Positions 48,926 through 59,027 of a stretch of 64,000 bases of DNA are shown one piece after another. The notes under the pieces were generated by a model. The model ran no database searches. It saw only the letters and a list, made by a program, of their open reading frames with translations, and was not told the origin of the DNA. This DNA comes from Gyromitra esculenta. Lineage: Eukaryota; Ascomycota; Pezizomycetes; Pezizales; Discinaceae. Positions within the stretch are counted from its first letter, which is position 1. Every line of letters begins with the position of its first letter. The position numbers were made by a program, and so were the translations under genes. The stretch is taken from the NCBI GenBank assembly GCA_038503075.1, contig JBCAML010000001.1, forward strand, positions 930,001 to 994,000, read 5' to 3'.

Positions 48926-50869
48926 TTAAGCCTACACATTAATTAGTCCATCTTCCACGGAAGAAAAAAAAGCCAATGATAAAACCGCCTACTTACCCAA
49001 GCTCCAATCAACGCCATCCCCGCACCGCCCGCCACGACCGCCATGCCCGCCTGTACTCTTCTCCGACCCCTCAACACGATATAGCTCTCATCGCTCAAAA
49101 AGTCTTCCGCCAACAACTCAACCAGCCCGGCAAACAGCAGCAATCCAGACGAGATTGCATTCATAACACCGACCATCAGCAGACCTGCCTGACTCGCTGG
49201 ATCATACAATTTCCGTGTAGCTAGACCAATGGCTTGTCCAATGGGCGTTGTGGTACCGTAGGCAAGACACATAAGCCAGGGCTTCATCGAATCCGCAGGG
49301 AAGCCGGTGAGTGAGGCGATACGGGAGCCGAGGGCGAGACCCTCGAAGGTCTGATGAAAGGTTATGGCGATGAGGAGTACGATGAAGTTGGAGCCGGTAG
49401 CGACCGAAAGCGCCATACCTATCATTTACCGTGTAAGCATGCATACATGTAGGTGGATACATATAACCTTGTTATATGGACAGGGGGGGATACCAATAAA
49501 CACACTATGAAACAATATACCCGCTTCCAACAACATAACCTGCAACAGTTCCTTCTGCTTCTGCTGTTCCGGATTCAGTCCACTCCCGCCCCTCACCATC
49601 CTCCTCTGACCCCCCCCCGAATAGCTCCTCGACCTACCACCGCTACCCCCACCATTCAACGCCCTCGTCTCCTCCTCCTCCTCCTCCACACTCGACTCTT
49701 CCTCCTCCTCAGAGTCGCTCTCCGCTTTATCGTACGCGCCCGCATCACCCCCACTTGCACTCCCTAATCCCGCTCTCTCAATTTTCTGCAACTGCGTACC
49801 CAGACTTCCGCTGCGGCGATGTCCAGACCCTCCTCTCCCGCCCTCCCGCACCACCGCCGCAGGCGCTCCACCAAACGGCGCAACAACAGCCGGAACAGGG
49901 TCGTAACTACCCGGGAGGGCAGGGCCAGAATGGCAGCCCCCCATAGAACCCCCGTTCATGGTCGAGAAGGTCATCTCGATCGTGACGACGACAAAGACGG
50001 CGATCATGGCGATGAGGCCGGCCATGGCTGGGTATGAGCGGTTCCAGAACTCGGGGAGGCAGGGATCGGTTAGTGATGTGAACGCGGTTGGTAGGAGGTG
50101 GACGAATGCAGTAGCTATGAGGACGCCAGTACCGAAGCTGTGGTGGTGGGAGGTGGGGGAAGAGGTTAGTAACGGTTTAGAATGGGCGGAATGGAATGGA
50201 GGAGGGACGGGTGTGTTACTGGCGGGATAGGAAGCTGGAGGTTGTTATTAGCTGGATATATATTATAGAGAGCTGGAGAGGAGGTAGGAGTTACAGAAAT
50301 TGGTGCGGGACACGCAGCTGAGGGAACTTTTTCACTATGAGTGGGAATGAACATGCTGTAGTCCAAACGAATCCGTCCGTCAGCGTTTCTGTAGTTCCTG
50401 GTTAAATAAACCTCCATCTCCGCGCTGAAGCAGGACAAGCACCCTCCCCCAAGCCAGCTTGTCCGCCGGCTTCATAGCTCCAGCGCAAGATATCCGAAGT
50501 CCTAAGGAGCGGCAGAAGAGCTTCGGTGGTACTGACATAAGATACTTTGCACCAATATGATAAACAGTGCCAGCACATGTAACGGCAGATTATACGACCC
50601 GTCGGTCTTTCCACCACAGACCTAAAGCCCTCGCTATCAGCATTTCCTTCCCCGCAAGCCATCTGAAGGCGCGGGAGTAACGTACAAGCGACGCTCTGGT
50701 TGTGAGTTCTGGCGCAAGGTACGGGGGGCTCTGGTTGAAGCCTATTGTTGCTCAAGGACATGTTAGCGGCAGCTGCTATGTATATCAACAGGGCCCAAGC
50801 TCCCCGCGCCGCGGAACAAGACGTACCGTCGAAGCCATCCGGGTTAGCATCGCGGGTTGGGCAGTTCAT
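48926..50869 (-). CDS. ZIP family zinc transporter (ZRT-like)
   Basis: Eight exons on the minus strand: 50869-50827, 50741-50686, 50621-50537, 50355-50295, 50234-50220, 50137-49494, 49418-48997, 48931-48926. They give 443 residues with phase closed throughout. Exon 5 is a 15-base microexon (encoding FLSR with split flanking codons) and exon 8 is only GCTTAA. The first helix reads YNLPLHVLALFIILVQS. KKFPQLRVPHQF leads into RHFGTGVLIATAFVHLLP (helix 3). The metal site of helix 4 is in ITFHQTFEGLALG. The end is MALIGAWA, typical of fungal plasma-membrane ZIPs. The long cytosolic loop after helix 3 is Gly/Ser-rich and then strongly acidic (ESDSEEEEESSVEEEEEE), where many relatives have His clusters. 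It probably imports zinc. Confidence 0.93.
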
Positions 50870-51726
50870 GGCGGGCAGGCGCAGGGGGGCGCTCCCGGCG
50901 TGCGTACGGCGTCGGATATGCGAATGTACAGTGTACGGTAAATTCGGCCCGCGAAGGAGAGGGGAGAAGGGAATAGAGAGGGGGGAGCGGGGGGGAGAAT
51001 TGGTCTCTGGAGGGTGGAGCTGAGAGTGCACGGTATACCAATGATACGGCGAGCACACGTAACAGATAGGGACTGAATGTACTTTGCTCAATAGGAGGCT
51101 TTGGACAGCCAGCAACAGAAAAGGGATCGGCATTCAGCAGCCGCGCTGGGAACCCTGGCCCTAGCCTCTGGCAACATCCGTGCATTCTTATTTTTATTTT
51201 TATTTTTATTTTTATTTTTATTTTTATAGTGAGCTTATTGCTCCTGCTAGGCAAAAATCAAAGGACAGACCCTTTGTGGGCACTGTATTCACCCTACGCC
51301 CGCCTTGGAGGACTCGCAGCCCCGAGAACTCCCCTAAACCCAATGTCGCACAGTCGCCCGTTGGACTGGAAAAGGCCCCTGCGCTTCCCGCTGCTCTCCC
51401 ATTAACGCCAGCGGGACAGGGGGTACGTAACCTGCCCCTGCCCCTTCCGAGCCTTCCGAGAAGCTCTGGGTCTGCCTCCGAGCGAAACTTCTTTTGATCT
51501 TCTTGGCTGGCTTGCTCTCTCGCTTTAAGTACAGCCCAAGCCCCCGGGTTCTGAATAGCATTCTTTCCACCCTCTCTAGCTAACTTTCCTTATTGCTATT
51601 TCTCCCCTGTTCCTTTTCTATTCACTCCTTTAATCGACTGGCTATCGAGCATATCTACACTTTCTTTTCGTTGTGACGCTGCTGTAACACCATCATCTTC
51701 TGCCTCCAACACCATATCTTATCGCT
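50870..51726. promoter_or_regulatory. divergent intergenic region, ZIP and TPT transporters
   Basis: The two transporter genes start in opposite directions 857 bases apart. The interval holds a long (ATTTTT)n tract (about 51187-51228), which may exclude nucleosomes, and CT-rich leader sequence from about 51580 next to the plus-strand gene. Specific binding sites were not identified. Confidence 0.5.
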
Positions 51727-53002
51727 ATGTCACCTGACCAGACAACCCACCTGCTGCCAGTGCACAACGGGCGTGCAAGGGCGTCTTCAACTGCCTCATC
51801 AGCGAGTTCTCAAGCGCCCAAGGAAGACTCCGTGAAAGCAAAATACGCATGGCTTACTGTCTATTTTGCGCTCAACCTGGCGTTGACGCTATACAACAAA
51901 GCCGTTATGGGGAAGGTAGTTTTCTACATCCCTGCTCTATTCAAGGTTTGGCAACTGTGCTCACTGAAATACTACATGTACATATAGTTCCCATTCCCTT
52001 ACCTGTTGACGGGTATACATGCCCTCTGTGGCAGTATGGGCTGCATGTTCTTCTACATGCGGGGCTCGTTCGAGTTGACGAGACTCACCGATTCCGAGAA
52101 CTTGACTATCCTGCTATTCTCCGTGCTCTACACTATCAACATTGCAATCAGCAATGTCTCACTGTAAGTTCCTACCCTAATACCAATCATTGACCTTCCC
52201 CTCCCCTTCCCCCCAAATATCCCTGGTTGATATTCCCCAAATATTTCATCCCATCAACGATCATTGACCCCTTTTTTTTTAAACCAAACCAAGCTAACAC
52301 TCCCCACTAAGCAACCTCGTCACAATCCCCTTCCACCAAATCGTCCGCGCGACCACCCCGCTCTTCACCGTAACCATCTACGCGTTCTTCTTCTCCCAGC
52401 GCTACCCAACCCTAACCTACATCTCGCTGCTCCCCGTGATACTCGGGGTCGCGCTGGCCTGCTACGGCGACATCTACTTCACCCCGCTCGGCTTCCTGCT
52501 CACCTTACTCGGCGCCTTCCTCGCCGCGCTCAAGACCGTCGTCACCAACCGGATCCAGACCAGCGGGCTCAAGCTGTCGCCGCTGGAGCTGCTGCACCGC
52601 ATGAGCCCGCTGGCGCTCGTGCAGACCCTGCTGTACGCGTACTTCACCGGCGAGATCGGGCGTGTCGAGGCGTTCGCCGCCGCGGGCGGCCTGGGCAGGC
52701 GCGAGGCCCTGGTGCTCGCGGTCAACGGCGTGATTGCGTTCGCGCTCAACGTCATCAGCTTCACCGCGAACAGGAAGACCGGCGCGTTGACGATGACGGT
52801 CGCCGCGAACGTTAAGCAGATCCTGACGATCGTGCTGAGCGTGGCGTTCTGGGGACTGCAGGTCACGGGCGTGAATGTGGTTGGGATCGTGGTCACGCTG
52901 TGTGGGGGTGCGTGGTATGCGGTTGTGGAGTTGGAGGGGAAGAAGAAGAAGAAGGTTGTGCCTAAGGAGGTGGAGGTTCTGAGGGATGTGAAGGCTGGGT
53001 AG
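51727..53002 (+). CDS. TPT/DMT-family nucleotide-sugar or triose-phosphate-type transporter
   Basis: Three exons, 51727-51915, 51988-52163 and 52312-53002, encode 351 residues. A Ser/Ala-rich cytosolic tail of about 35 residues leads to WLTVYFALNLALTLYNKAVMGK, the first helix with its conserved Asn-Lys. Then come FPYLLTGIHALCGSMG, NVSLNLVTIPFHQIVRATTPLFTV and the C-half signature FTANRKTGALTMTVAANVKQ, where the Lys-Thr pair marks the TPT fold. Ten helices are expected. Relatives sit in Golgi or ER and exchange nucleotide sugars or phosphates; the substrate is unknown. The tail KKKKKVVPKEV is basic. GC content rises sharply in exon 3, with GC-ending codons, compared with exons 1-2. Confidence 0.9.
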
Positions 53003-53678
53003 ATTGGTTTTTTTTTTTACTTTGTTATGGGGGGGTTTCTTTTGTTATGGGGGGGTTTCTTTTGTTGTGGCTTGGGTTTTCTTATATGGGGTTATTGGGG
53101 ATTTTATTATATCATCGCGCGTGTGTGGGAAGGGAACGTATAATATTTTTATTTGTCTATTTGGGGGAACGGGAACGGGCACGGGTGTTACTGCATTTCA
53201 ACCTACTATTTCTCTATAGAGTCGCTTTGTTCAGTTTTTGATTTTTGGTGGTGGAGGAGCGGAATAAATCTGACCATAACCACGTTCCAATCAGCGCTTC
53301 AAACCCATTTAAGAGGCATGGTGGGTGAATTTTTTATTTTATTTAGAAAAGTAGACGTTTAATAAGAATAAAAATTTGATACTGCAACATTAGGGAAAAT
53401 TTGCCCTGACAGAGCCGTAAATCACACTTAATTTTTTCGATGTCAAAAATATCGCGTTGAAGTATTATCGGGTTAACGAAGAAATATGATTATTAACGGA
53501 TGATACTTCGTCCATTTTGGTTTTTTTTGTCATAATACCCATTTGGTATACAAAGAGGGCGCCAGCAAGCCTCTCTCCCGCCCTGCTTGACATCTCTCCG
53601 CCATCCCAGTCTCCCATCCATCCATTCCAATTTTTCGGCCCTTTTCCTTTCCTCCTTTTCCCGTTTCGCTGCAGCCAT
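53003..53678. other. 3' flanks of two convergent genes
   Basis: G/T-rich sequence with a short direct repeat of TTTTGTTATGGGGGGG (near 53020 and 53040), then AT-rich DNA up to the SmG stop. No gene seen. Confidence 0.6.
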
Positions 53679-54174
53679 CTAGTTTATCCTTTCGAGCGCC
53701 TATCACAAAAAGCACAAGTAAGTCCATCTGCAAAAATCGCCGGGCAGGAGTGGAAGAAACGAAACGCACCTCCAACATGACAACTGAATTCCCTCTAATC
53801 ACAACCGTGCCGATGCGGACCTTCTCGCCACCATCCTTCTCTTCGACCGCGTCATCGAGGACGATGTTCAGGAAGACCTAGATTGTCTTATCGTCAGTAC
53901 CATCCACGCAGAAAGACACGGGTCGAGTTCCAAGACGGAAGAGACCCAATCTAGGAGGGCAGGAAGGTACACACATCGTATCCTCTGAGCACACCAATGA
54001 CCTTGCGGGAGCCATTAAGCTGCACGAAGAGGCGCTTGTCGAGGTACTGTTTGTTGTTCGAGCATCGTTAGCACCGTCTTTGTCTTGTCCGTGTCTTGCT
54101 CTTGCATCCTTTCTCCGAGTTAGAGTGACCGGGGGAGCACATACTTTTTTAAGTTCGGGCTGAGCTGGAGGCAT
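53679..54174 (-). CDS. SMX2: small nuclear ribonucleoprotein SmG
   Basis: Four exons on the minus strand, 54174-54145, 54046-53975, 53877-53770 and 53699-53679, give 76 residues (yeast SmG has 77). It starts MPPAQPELKKYLDKRLFVQL. The Sm1 motif follows (VIGVLRGYDVFLNIVLDD) with exon 3 beginning at Val, and then the Sm2 motif IRGNSVVMLEALERIN. SmG is one of seven Sm proteins forming the ring around U1, U2, U4 and U5 snRNA in the spliceosome. The last exon is 21 bases. Lsm7 is the closest alternative, but the tail LEALERIN and overall length fit SmG. It is divergent from NTR2, another spliceosome factor. Confidence 0.92.
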
Positions 54175-54383
54175 CTTGGATGTAAGTAGAGAGCGGAAGT
54201 GGTGGGGAGGGGGGGAAGCAGGAGCAGTTGATATCGAACTGCGGGTGAGGTTAGTTGCTCTCTGAGGCGTGGCTGGTCTTGGCACCCGCGGTTGCGGCTA
54301 ACCACAAGGGTCCAAACGCCACTTAGCTTGCCGCAGCTTCAATCTCCGCGACTGCAATCCAGAGAATCCAACGATTCAACAAC
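54175..54383. promoter_or_regulatory. shared divergent promoter SmG / NTR2
   Basis: The start codons are separated by 209 bases, so the two genes must share or overlap promoters. The stretch is moderately GC-rich without an obvious TATA box. Confidence 0.6.
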
Positions 54384-55753
54384 ATGCGTTCCTCATTCGC
54401 ATCGCGCCGACCCAAAGCCCGGAAAATCGAGGCTGACGAAGACCAAGAAGACAATTCCTTAGATAAATCCGCGGATACATCTGAACAACCCAGTGTGTAG
54501 AACTACTCTTTCTTCTGCCCCCAGCTCTTTGCCCCCCCAGCTAACAAATACCCATAGCTTCTACTCGTCCTAAACTTGTAAAAAAGAAACGCGCAACCCT
54601 CCGTCTTTCTTTCGGCCCCGAAGCAGAGACTACCACCGTCTCTGACCCTAGCGCTGACGAACCCCCCCCAATCGTCCTCAAAAAGTCTGCCCTCAGCCGA
54701 AAAGCCATCGAGCGCAATGCCGCGCGCAAAGCTAGCCTCGCCGCAGGCGTGGTTAGGATAGACCAGCTAAACGCAACGTCGACAAGTGAGAGACCGAGTT
54801 ACTCGAGAGAGTATCTAGAAGAGCTGAAAAGCAGTACGCCTACGAGACCAGTCGATACGCGAGAGGAGGACGGGCAGGGTGGTGGCGGTGGTGATGATTA
54901 CGATATGATTCTAGACGACGACGTGATGGCTGTTGTGAAGGCTAGCGACCAACGCACGATAATGAGGCTTGAAGATGTAGCACCCGCGGGGACTACAGGT
55001 ATCATGGACGAAGGCCTCGTCCGTGTCCTTAAAGCACGGCGGGCAGAAAAGGCAGCAAAAGCAAAGGCGGGAGACTACATCTCGCTAGATGGTGATGACG
55101 ACTTGGACGATGGCGACAGCGAAATCCTACTAAAGAGCAAAAAGAAGAAATCACGACTACGCGGCTTGGACGATGGAGGATTCGACGATGAGGATATGGA
55201 GAAATATATCGAAGATGAGGGAGTAGTCCTTGGTGGGAAATCTGCCCAGCGGGAGCAGGAACGGCGCCGGAGAGAGGGAATCAGAGATACCATCAACCAG
55301 GCAGAGGGTATTAATTCGGATGATGAAGCAGACTCTGACTTCTCCAAGGATTCGCTGGCGGAGGAATGGGAGCGAGATCAGATCAGGAAAGGAGCCTTCT
55401 CCACGAACGCTCCAGGGTCTGTAGCGTCAGACTTGGAGATTTTGACACGGCAACCTCCAAATATGACCCCGCTACCAAGCCTCAAGGATGCGCTGAAGAG
55501 ATTGGAAGCCAGCCTGGCAGCGATGGAGTTTAGGAAGACGCAGACGATGAGACAGGTTGAGACGCTACAACACGAAAAACAAGAGATTGCACAGAGAGAG
55601 AAGATGGTGCAAGATAGGTTGAAAAGAGCAAGTGAAGAATATGAGAAATTGAGGAGTGGGTTGGGGATGGGCGGTGGAGGCTTGGAGGGGGTTGTGAGCA
55701 GAGGATTAGAGAGCTTTGGGAATACCCCAATCAGAATTGCAGAAGATTCCTAA
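54384..55753 (+). CDS. NTR2-like spliceosome disassembly factor
   Basis: Two exons, 54384-54492 and 54558-55753, give 434 residues. The N-terminus is basic (RSSFASRRPKARKIEADED), followed across the intron by KKKRATLRLSFGP, a conserved start of the fungal Ntr2 family. Later come SYSREYLEELKSSTPTRP, IMDEGLVRVLKARRAEKA, and acidic stretches around DDDLDDGDSEI. A C-terminal coiled coil (about residues 340-410) contains MEFRKTQTMRQVETLQHEKQ. Ntr2 partners Ntr1 to recruit the helicase Prp43, which takes apart the intron-lariat spliceosome. Assignment rests on overall architecture and these segments; GCFC/PAXBP1-like proteins are the nearest alternative. It is paired head-to-head with SmG. Confidence 0.8.
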
Positions 55754-56419
55754 CAGAACCCTGCGTTTGTATTTATAGTCCGTCCTTGATTCGAATCTCG
55801 GGATGAAAATGGAAAGTAGACGGTTCTGCCGCTTAGTTATATGTCCAAAATATTTAATAGAAGTTTATACACGGGCATACAAAACACCTTTTTACATTCA
55901 CTACATGTATATGTATGTAGTTGTTAACCGACGAATCCAGCCAGCCAGATAGAGTACTTTCTTCTTATATGATAGTCTCAGGCATTCGACCTACAAGAAG
56001 AGTACATACATGTAATTTACTCGGCTACATAAACCCGCCAGCCATTTTTCAATAAGTATAAAGCATCTTTCAAACTTTCCCCAAAACTCATCTAGTACAT
56101 AGAACAATTTAAAAAAAAGAAAAAGTAGAAAAAGAAGCCCTTAGCAAAATAGATCCGCCGAACTCCACCAAGTGTAATGAAACTAAGCACAGTAGAATAG
56201 ACAACGTCAACAAAGTAAACAATCCAGTAAGGAACATATTCTTCTGCTTTCCTAGGGGTGGCGAAAAGACAAAAAGCCTAAAATCGACAAATACACATAA
56301 ACATCATAAACGATCACTCGATACCACCAACGAGCTTCCGCTCAATACCCCTCTCATCCCTACATCCATTGTGCTAGAAGATGCCCCGTAGCCGATCCTG
56401 TAGGAACTCTCTTCCTGTT
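55754..56419. other. 3' flanks of two convergent genes
   Basis: AT-rich, with two TACATGTA sites (55902-55909 and 56007-56014). The first is part of a near-palindrome with CATACATATAC to its right. No gene seen. Confidence 0.6.
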
Positions 56420-57976
56420 TTAATGGAACCAATATCGTGGCCTTGCTGGCTCCGCAGGCTTATATTCGATTGCTGGAACTGGAGGTACATATACCGGATA
56501 CATGACCACAGGAACTCCCCCGTAATATGGTACCAATGGGACGGGCGGTATTACACCACCCGTGTTACCAGCAAACCGCAATTGGATCTGAGCATGAACT
56601 GGGCTGGCAATGGGCGATGTAAACGGTTGTGTCATGTGTAGCCCACCAGCCACTATGTAGCCTATTGGCTGAATTGCACTGTGATCCCATCGTACCCAGT
56701 CCAACGGTGCATGTTGGTCCGTGGTTCGTACCGTCAAATTTTCAATATTCAGCTCCGTCAGCCACGCGAGTCTTGGACCGGCGAACAGTGACATGAACTG
56801 TTCTATGCTCATGAATGGTACCCATGGGTCGACAGAACAGCGATCCCAGGTCTGTATATTGATAAGGTGTACTTCGAGGAGAGATGGCATAGTTTGGAGA
56901 AAAGTGTAAAACAAGTTCAAATTGTCAATAGTGAAATTTTCGAGCTTCAGTCGTTCAAGACCATTGATGAAAGGCGGGAAAAAAGCACTAATTTGTTGTC
57001 GCGGTAGATAGAATTGCTCAAGGTTTGGCATGGCCTTGGTGGACGTCAATTCGAAAGTCCGCAACGAGCCATTACTCAGCGACTTGCGTATAACTATAGG
57101 AAGGAACAGATACTCATCGACTACCGGGTCCTGGGTCAGGTAGTGGTGAATCTGGTCGCGGCTTGCGATTACGTAGCCCTCGTCCGCGAACTGCATGCCA
57201 GTCATATAGCCTTGTCGATAGATAACACCGCCCACATGCAGTTTTAGGGTCTCCAGATTTGTAACAAAGGCAGTGAGAGCAGCGGGAGTGGGCGCAAGCA
57301 TATGAGGGAGCCCGACAGGCCTCGAAAAGTCTGTGTATAACTGACAATCAACGTGGGTTAAATTAATGGCATTGGGGGTCATGATGTTCAGGATAACCCA
57401 GTCCACAGTTAATGGTTGTGTGGTAATAAATTGACCACCTTCTAGATGTGTCAAATCGTCGAATAGTTCCACCACTTTGGTTACTGGCGTAGGCAGATAG
57501 CCAGCTGGAACGGCTACGGTGTGTTGGAAGAAATTAGTTATTTTCGTCGTAAGAGCATTCGATTGGATGTTCGACATGGCTTGCATCCTTTGAGTATGCA
57601 TCCTCTTCATGACTATTTTCATCATCCTGACTTGGGTCTGATAGGTATTGATGGGCGTGGTTAAGGCAATTCCCTGTAGCTCGGCGCGCTGTCCTTTCGC
57701 CACCCTCCTCCACCCACTATACCCCGGAGATTCCCCTTTCATATATCTGCCCGTGTTTGCTTGCTCACTTCCAACAAAATGTGTGTGAATCCTAAGCTCA
57801 GTCAATGACATCCTGGCACGATTCAATGCAGTCGTATTAGGGGTAACGCTTTTCATAGCCAACCAGCCGAATTCCTGGAGGTTAGTATTGCTGAAATCAA
57901 GGTCAAAGTGACCAACATTATGTGGGTCGAGCAGCCGGAGACTGCATAGTCTTGCGGCTAAAAGTGAGGCCGCCAT
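56420..57976 (-). CDS. orphan protein with leucine-rich-repeat-like C-terminal part
   Basis: A single open exon of 518 residues starts at ATG 57976 (MAASLLAARLCSLRLLDPHN). From about residue 240 on it shows loosely spaced Leu-rich strands of the kind seen in F-box/LRR proteins, for instance TNLETLKLHVGG, LSNGSLRTFELTSTK, MPNLEQFYLPR, LERLKLENFTIDNLN and LLEVHLINIQTWDR. The last 50 residues are Pro/Val/Tyr-rich (PVPLVPYYGGVPVVMYPVYV). No F-box was identified at the N-terminus. It lacks introns, unlike most neighbours. I do not recognise a named family. It may belong to a lineage-specific expansion of substrate-recognition-like proteins. Confidence 0.75.
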   Translation of the reverse strand: MAASLLAARLCSLRLLDPHNVGHFDLDFSNTNLQEFGWLAMKSVTPNTTALNRARMSLTELRIHTHFVGSEQANTGRYMKGESPGYSGWRRVAKGQRAELQGIALTTPINTYQTQVRMMKIVMKRMHTQRMQAMSNIQSNALTTKITNFFQHTVAVPAGYLPTPVTKVVELFDDLTHLEGGQFITTQPLTVDWVILNIMTPNAINLTHVDCQLYTDFSRPVGLPHMLAPTPAALTAFVTNLETLKLHVGGVIYRQGYMTGMQFADEGYVIASRDQIHHYLTQDPVVDEYLFLPIVIRKSLSNGSLRTFELTSTKAMPNLEQFYLPRQQISAFFPPFINGLERLKLENFTIDNLNLFYTFLQTMPSLLEVHLINIQTWDRCSVDPWVPFMSIEQFMSLFAGPRLAWLTELNIENLTVRTTDQHAPLDWVRWDHSAIQPIGYIVAGGLHMTQPFTSPIASPVHAQIQLRFAGNTGGVIPPVPLVPYYGGVPVVMYPVYVPPVPAIEYKPAEPARPRYWFH

Positions 57977-59027
57977 TTTTATTATCTTACAATTTTCTAC
58001 CGCGCTTAACTTACCAGATGTGTCCTTTATATATGCTACTGCTAGATTTCTAGGCGTATTTTGTGCCCTAACACATTCCCTTTAGTCCTTTGTTCGAGCT
58101 TGTATTTCATTGTAGACACACGTAACTCTTCGCGAGTAAAAAAGGGTCTGAAACCACTAGATGAACACTTTCCTAACCAAAAATTCATTGCCCCAGGCAG
58201 CGATTGGTACCAAACTTGCTATGGTAGACTTGATGGCTGGGAACCACTAAAGCTTAAATGGGGGGTGCACTCGCTGTTCTTTGTTCATCACAAGAGTCCA
58301 TCATAAGCGATCACTCGGTTGTTTTCGTTTTGGGCCCGACCACGTCTTGTAATGAAAGCCCCTAGGAACGGAATGCCTAAATCTGAGAAAAGATGTCCTC
58401 GCAATGTCTTGGAGGTAACTGTACTAAACCCCAATCGCGATTACAAAATAACAGAGACAACTTCAAGAAACAAAGAGCTTTGTCTACTTTGTCTGCTATT
58501 GTTTCTTTGACTCTTTTGGTAGAAACCCTGTGTAAAAATCTCGCTCAACTGATCCAATGGACAAAATTCCATGAAACGTGGTTGAATTTTCACGTCCTTG
58601 TAGGCTGTGGTCACAGTAGTTACATGTAGTTCAATACTCTCGAGGGTGCAGTCGATGAGCCCAGACTGAGGAAGTTTTGCACTTGATAACCCTTCCAATA
58701 GTGATGTATAAGACTGTGCATGCTTCACCATGCATTCCCCATTTTGATAACCGGGTCATCATCTAATATTACTTAAAACATTAACATGTACACTTAAGCA
58801 TAGCTCGCTAAAAAGAGAAAACAATTTTAGGGGGGCTATATTGAGGCGTTGAATACTACAGCGAACTAGACATGCGAGTACAACTAAAGTTGTAATACCC
58901 AGCATACAAAACTCACTAGAGACATGGTATTCCGAACGTTTCCTCTATTCTTAATGATTTTAAAGATCTAAAGTCTTCTATAACAAATGCTCGCGTATCA
59001 AACGGGATGTAACCCAATACATCTAAA
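57977..59027. other. intergenic region with a short LRR-like relic
   Basis: AT-rich DNA with one TACATGTA site (58621-58628) and a short minus-strand frame (58441-58731) described separately. No other gene seen. Confidence 0.5.
58441..58731 (-). other. short orphan frame, possible relic of an LRR-like paralogue
   Basis: 96 residues from ATG 58731. The segment DCTLESIELHVTTVTT resembles the TNLETLKLHV strand of the neighbouring 518-residue orphan, which raises the idea of a truncated paralogue. The similarity is short and could be chance. No continuation was found. Confidence 0.25.

Noticed and set aside
50402..51133. 243-codon frame over the ZIP N-terminal exons
   Set aside because: It reads through introns 1-3; splicing restores a standard ZIP N-terminus instead.
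52264..52815. 183-codon Arg/Pro-rich frame inside the TPT transporter
   Set aside because: Out-of-frame reading of a GC-rich exon; the other frame gives a conserved transporter.
49444..56014. TACATGTA as a simple AT microsatellite
   Set aside because: Most copies are isolated with non-repetitive flanks and fixed C and G positions, so slippage does not explain them.
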